Shown here piece after piece: positions 45,586 to 45,724 of a stretch of 45,724 bases of DNA. Under the pieces are notes generated by a model. That model did no database searches. It was not told the DNA's origin and worked only from the letters and a program-made list of their open reading frames with translations. The stretch covers positions 1 to 45,724 of the forward strand of contig JAFQBG010000028.1 in the NCBI GenBank assembly GCA_017416705.1. The letters run 5' to 3'. This stretch comes from Bacteroidaceae bacterium (GTDB lineage: Bacteria > Bacteroidota > Bacteroidia > Bacteroidales > Bacteroidaceae). The position numbers and the translations under genes are program-made. The number at the start of each line of letters is the position of its first letter. Positions within the stretch are counted from its first letter, which is position 1.

Positions 45586-45724
45586 TGATCTGACCCCAAA
45601 AAGTTGGACGGATTAATAGATAAATTTATTGGTAAAGAGTTCGGTATTGCACCGGACTCTTTCCTTTTAGTCTCAGTTTAATTCTGTCATTGTTGTAGTA
45701 GTGGATATACCTCTTCAGTTCCTG
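45586..45724. mobile_element. end of an IS3-family (IS150-like) insertion sequence
   Basis: The sequence TGATCTGACCCCAAAAAGTT from 45586 is the terminal inverted repeat typical of the IS150 group, 40 bases from the transposase stop. The element continues past the window edge. The exact left end may be two bases earlier. Confidence 0.85.
45626..45724 (-). CDS. IS3-family transposase OrfB, C-terminal end
   Basis: 32 codons and a stop are visible. [18 protein letters not shown] is the conserved C-terminus of IS3-family DDE transposases, the region behind the catalytic Glu. The catalytic residues lie outside the window, so whether it is intact cannot be judged. Confidence 0.9.
   Translation of the reverse strand, partial: QELKRYIHYYNNDRIKLRLKGKSPVQYRTLYQ

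Overview
The window is chromosomal DNA from a member of the Bacteroidales, and it reads as ordinary core chromosome with one large accessory-type operon. Five things point to this order: a SusC/SusD pair, a Rho with a very long disordered insertion, a CoaBC-PorD(DUF4835)-RecN gene order, many lipoproteins with a Cys-Ser-Asp-Asp type start, and promoters of the Bacteroidetes form TTTG-N19-TAnnTTTG (perfect in front of all three tRNA genes). Isoleucine codon ATA is used heavily. No species can be named from the sequence alone.

Left part (1-8,000): an extended SDR/epimerase gene overlaps a PAP2/Aur1-like membrane enzyme gene, a likely lipid-modifying pair. Two small unknown genes follow, then RNase R and a two-component system (OmpR-type regulator plus histidine kinase). 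A G-rich degenerate tandem repeat starts right behind the kinase gene.

Housekeeping block (8,100-20,450): tRNA-Cys, tilS, then a leftward run of a degenerate HtrA-like/TPR protein, rlmB, recN, a CoaBC reading frame fused in frame to PorD, a DEDDh exonuclease and dnaN. Divergent from dnaN is a DUF3127 gene, and rho follows in the opposite direction behind a bidirectional terminator.

Peptide-uptake operon (20,667-35,728, leftward): SusC, SusD, a DUF4984-type lipoprotein, a DUF5003/BACON-like lipoprotein, a DUF4458-type LRR lipoprotein, a BACON-LRR lipoprotein, a subtilisin-like lipoprotein peptidase, a DUF1573 protein and a lipocalin-like lipoprotein. It has no glycan-degrading enzyme. The layout resembles the Bacteroides thetaiotaomicron BT2261-2264 SusCD system, whose crystal structure held bound peptides. 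The likely job is to cut extracellular protein and import the peptides. A secreted alpha/beta hydrolase is transcribed divergently from susC.

Right part (37,336-45,724): engB, then recR with a small membrane protein, a GT2 glycosyltransferase and a GNAT acetyltransferase in one operon. After these come tRNA-Asp and tRNA-Leu, two PepSY-like secreted proteins (one internally duplicated), a nitroreductase, and a DUF4886 SGNH-like protein preceded by a highly structured leader. The end of an IS3-family (IS150-like) insertion sequence is cut by the window edge.

Most notable observations: the in-frame CoaBC-PorD fusion, the structured leader or small RNA in front of the DUF4886 gene, the G-rich repeat, the loopless perfect palindromes with a CCGCGG core, and the peptidase-equipped SusCD operon.
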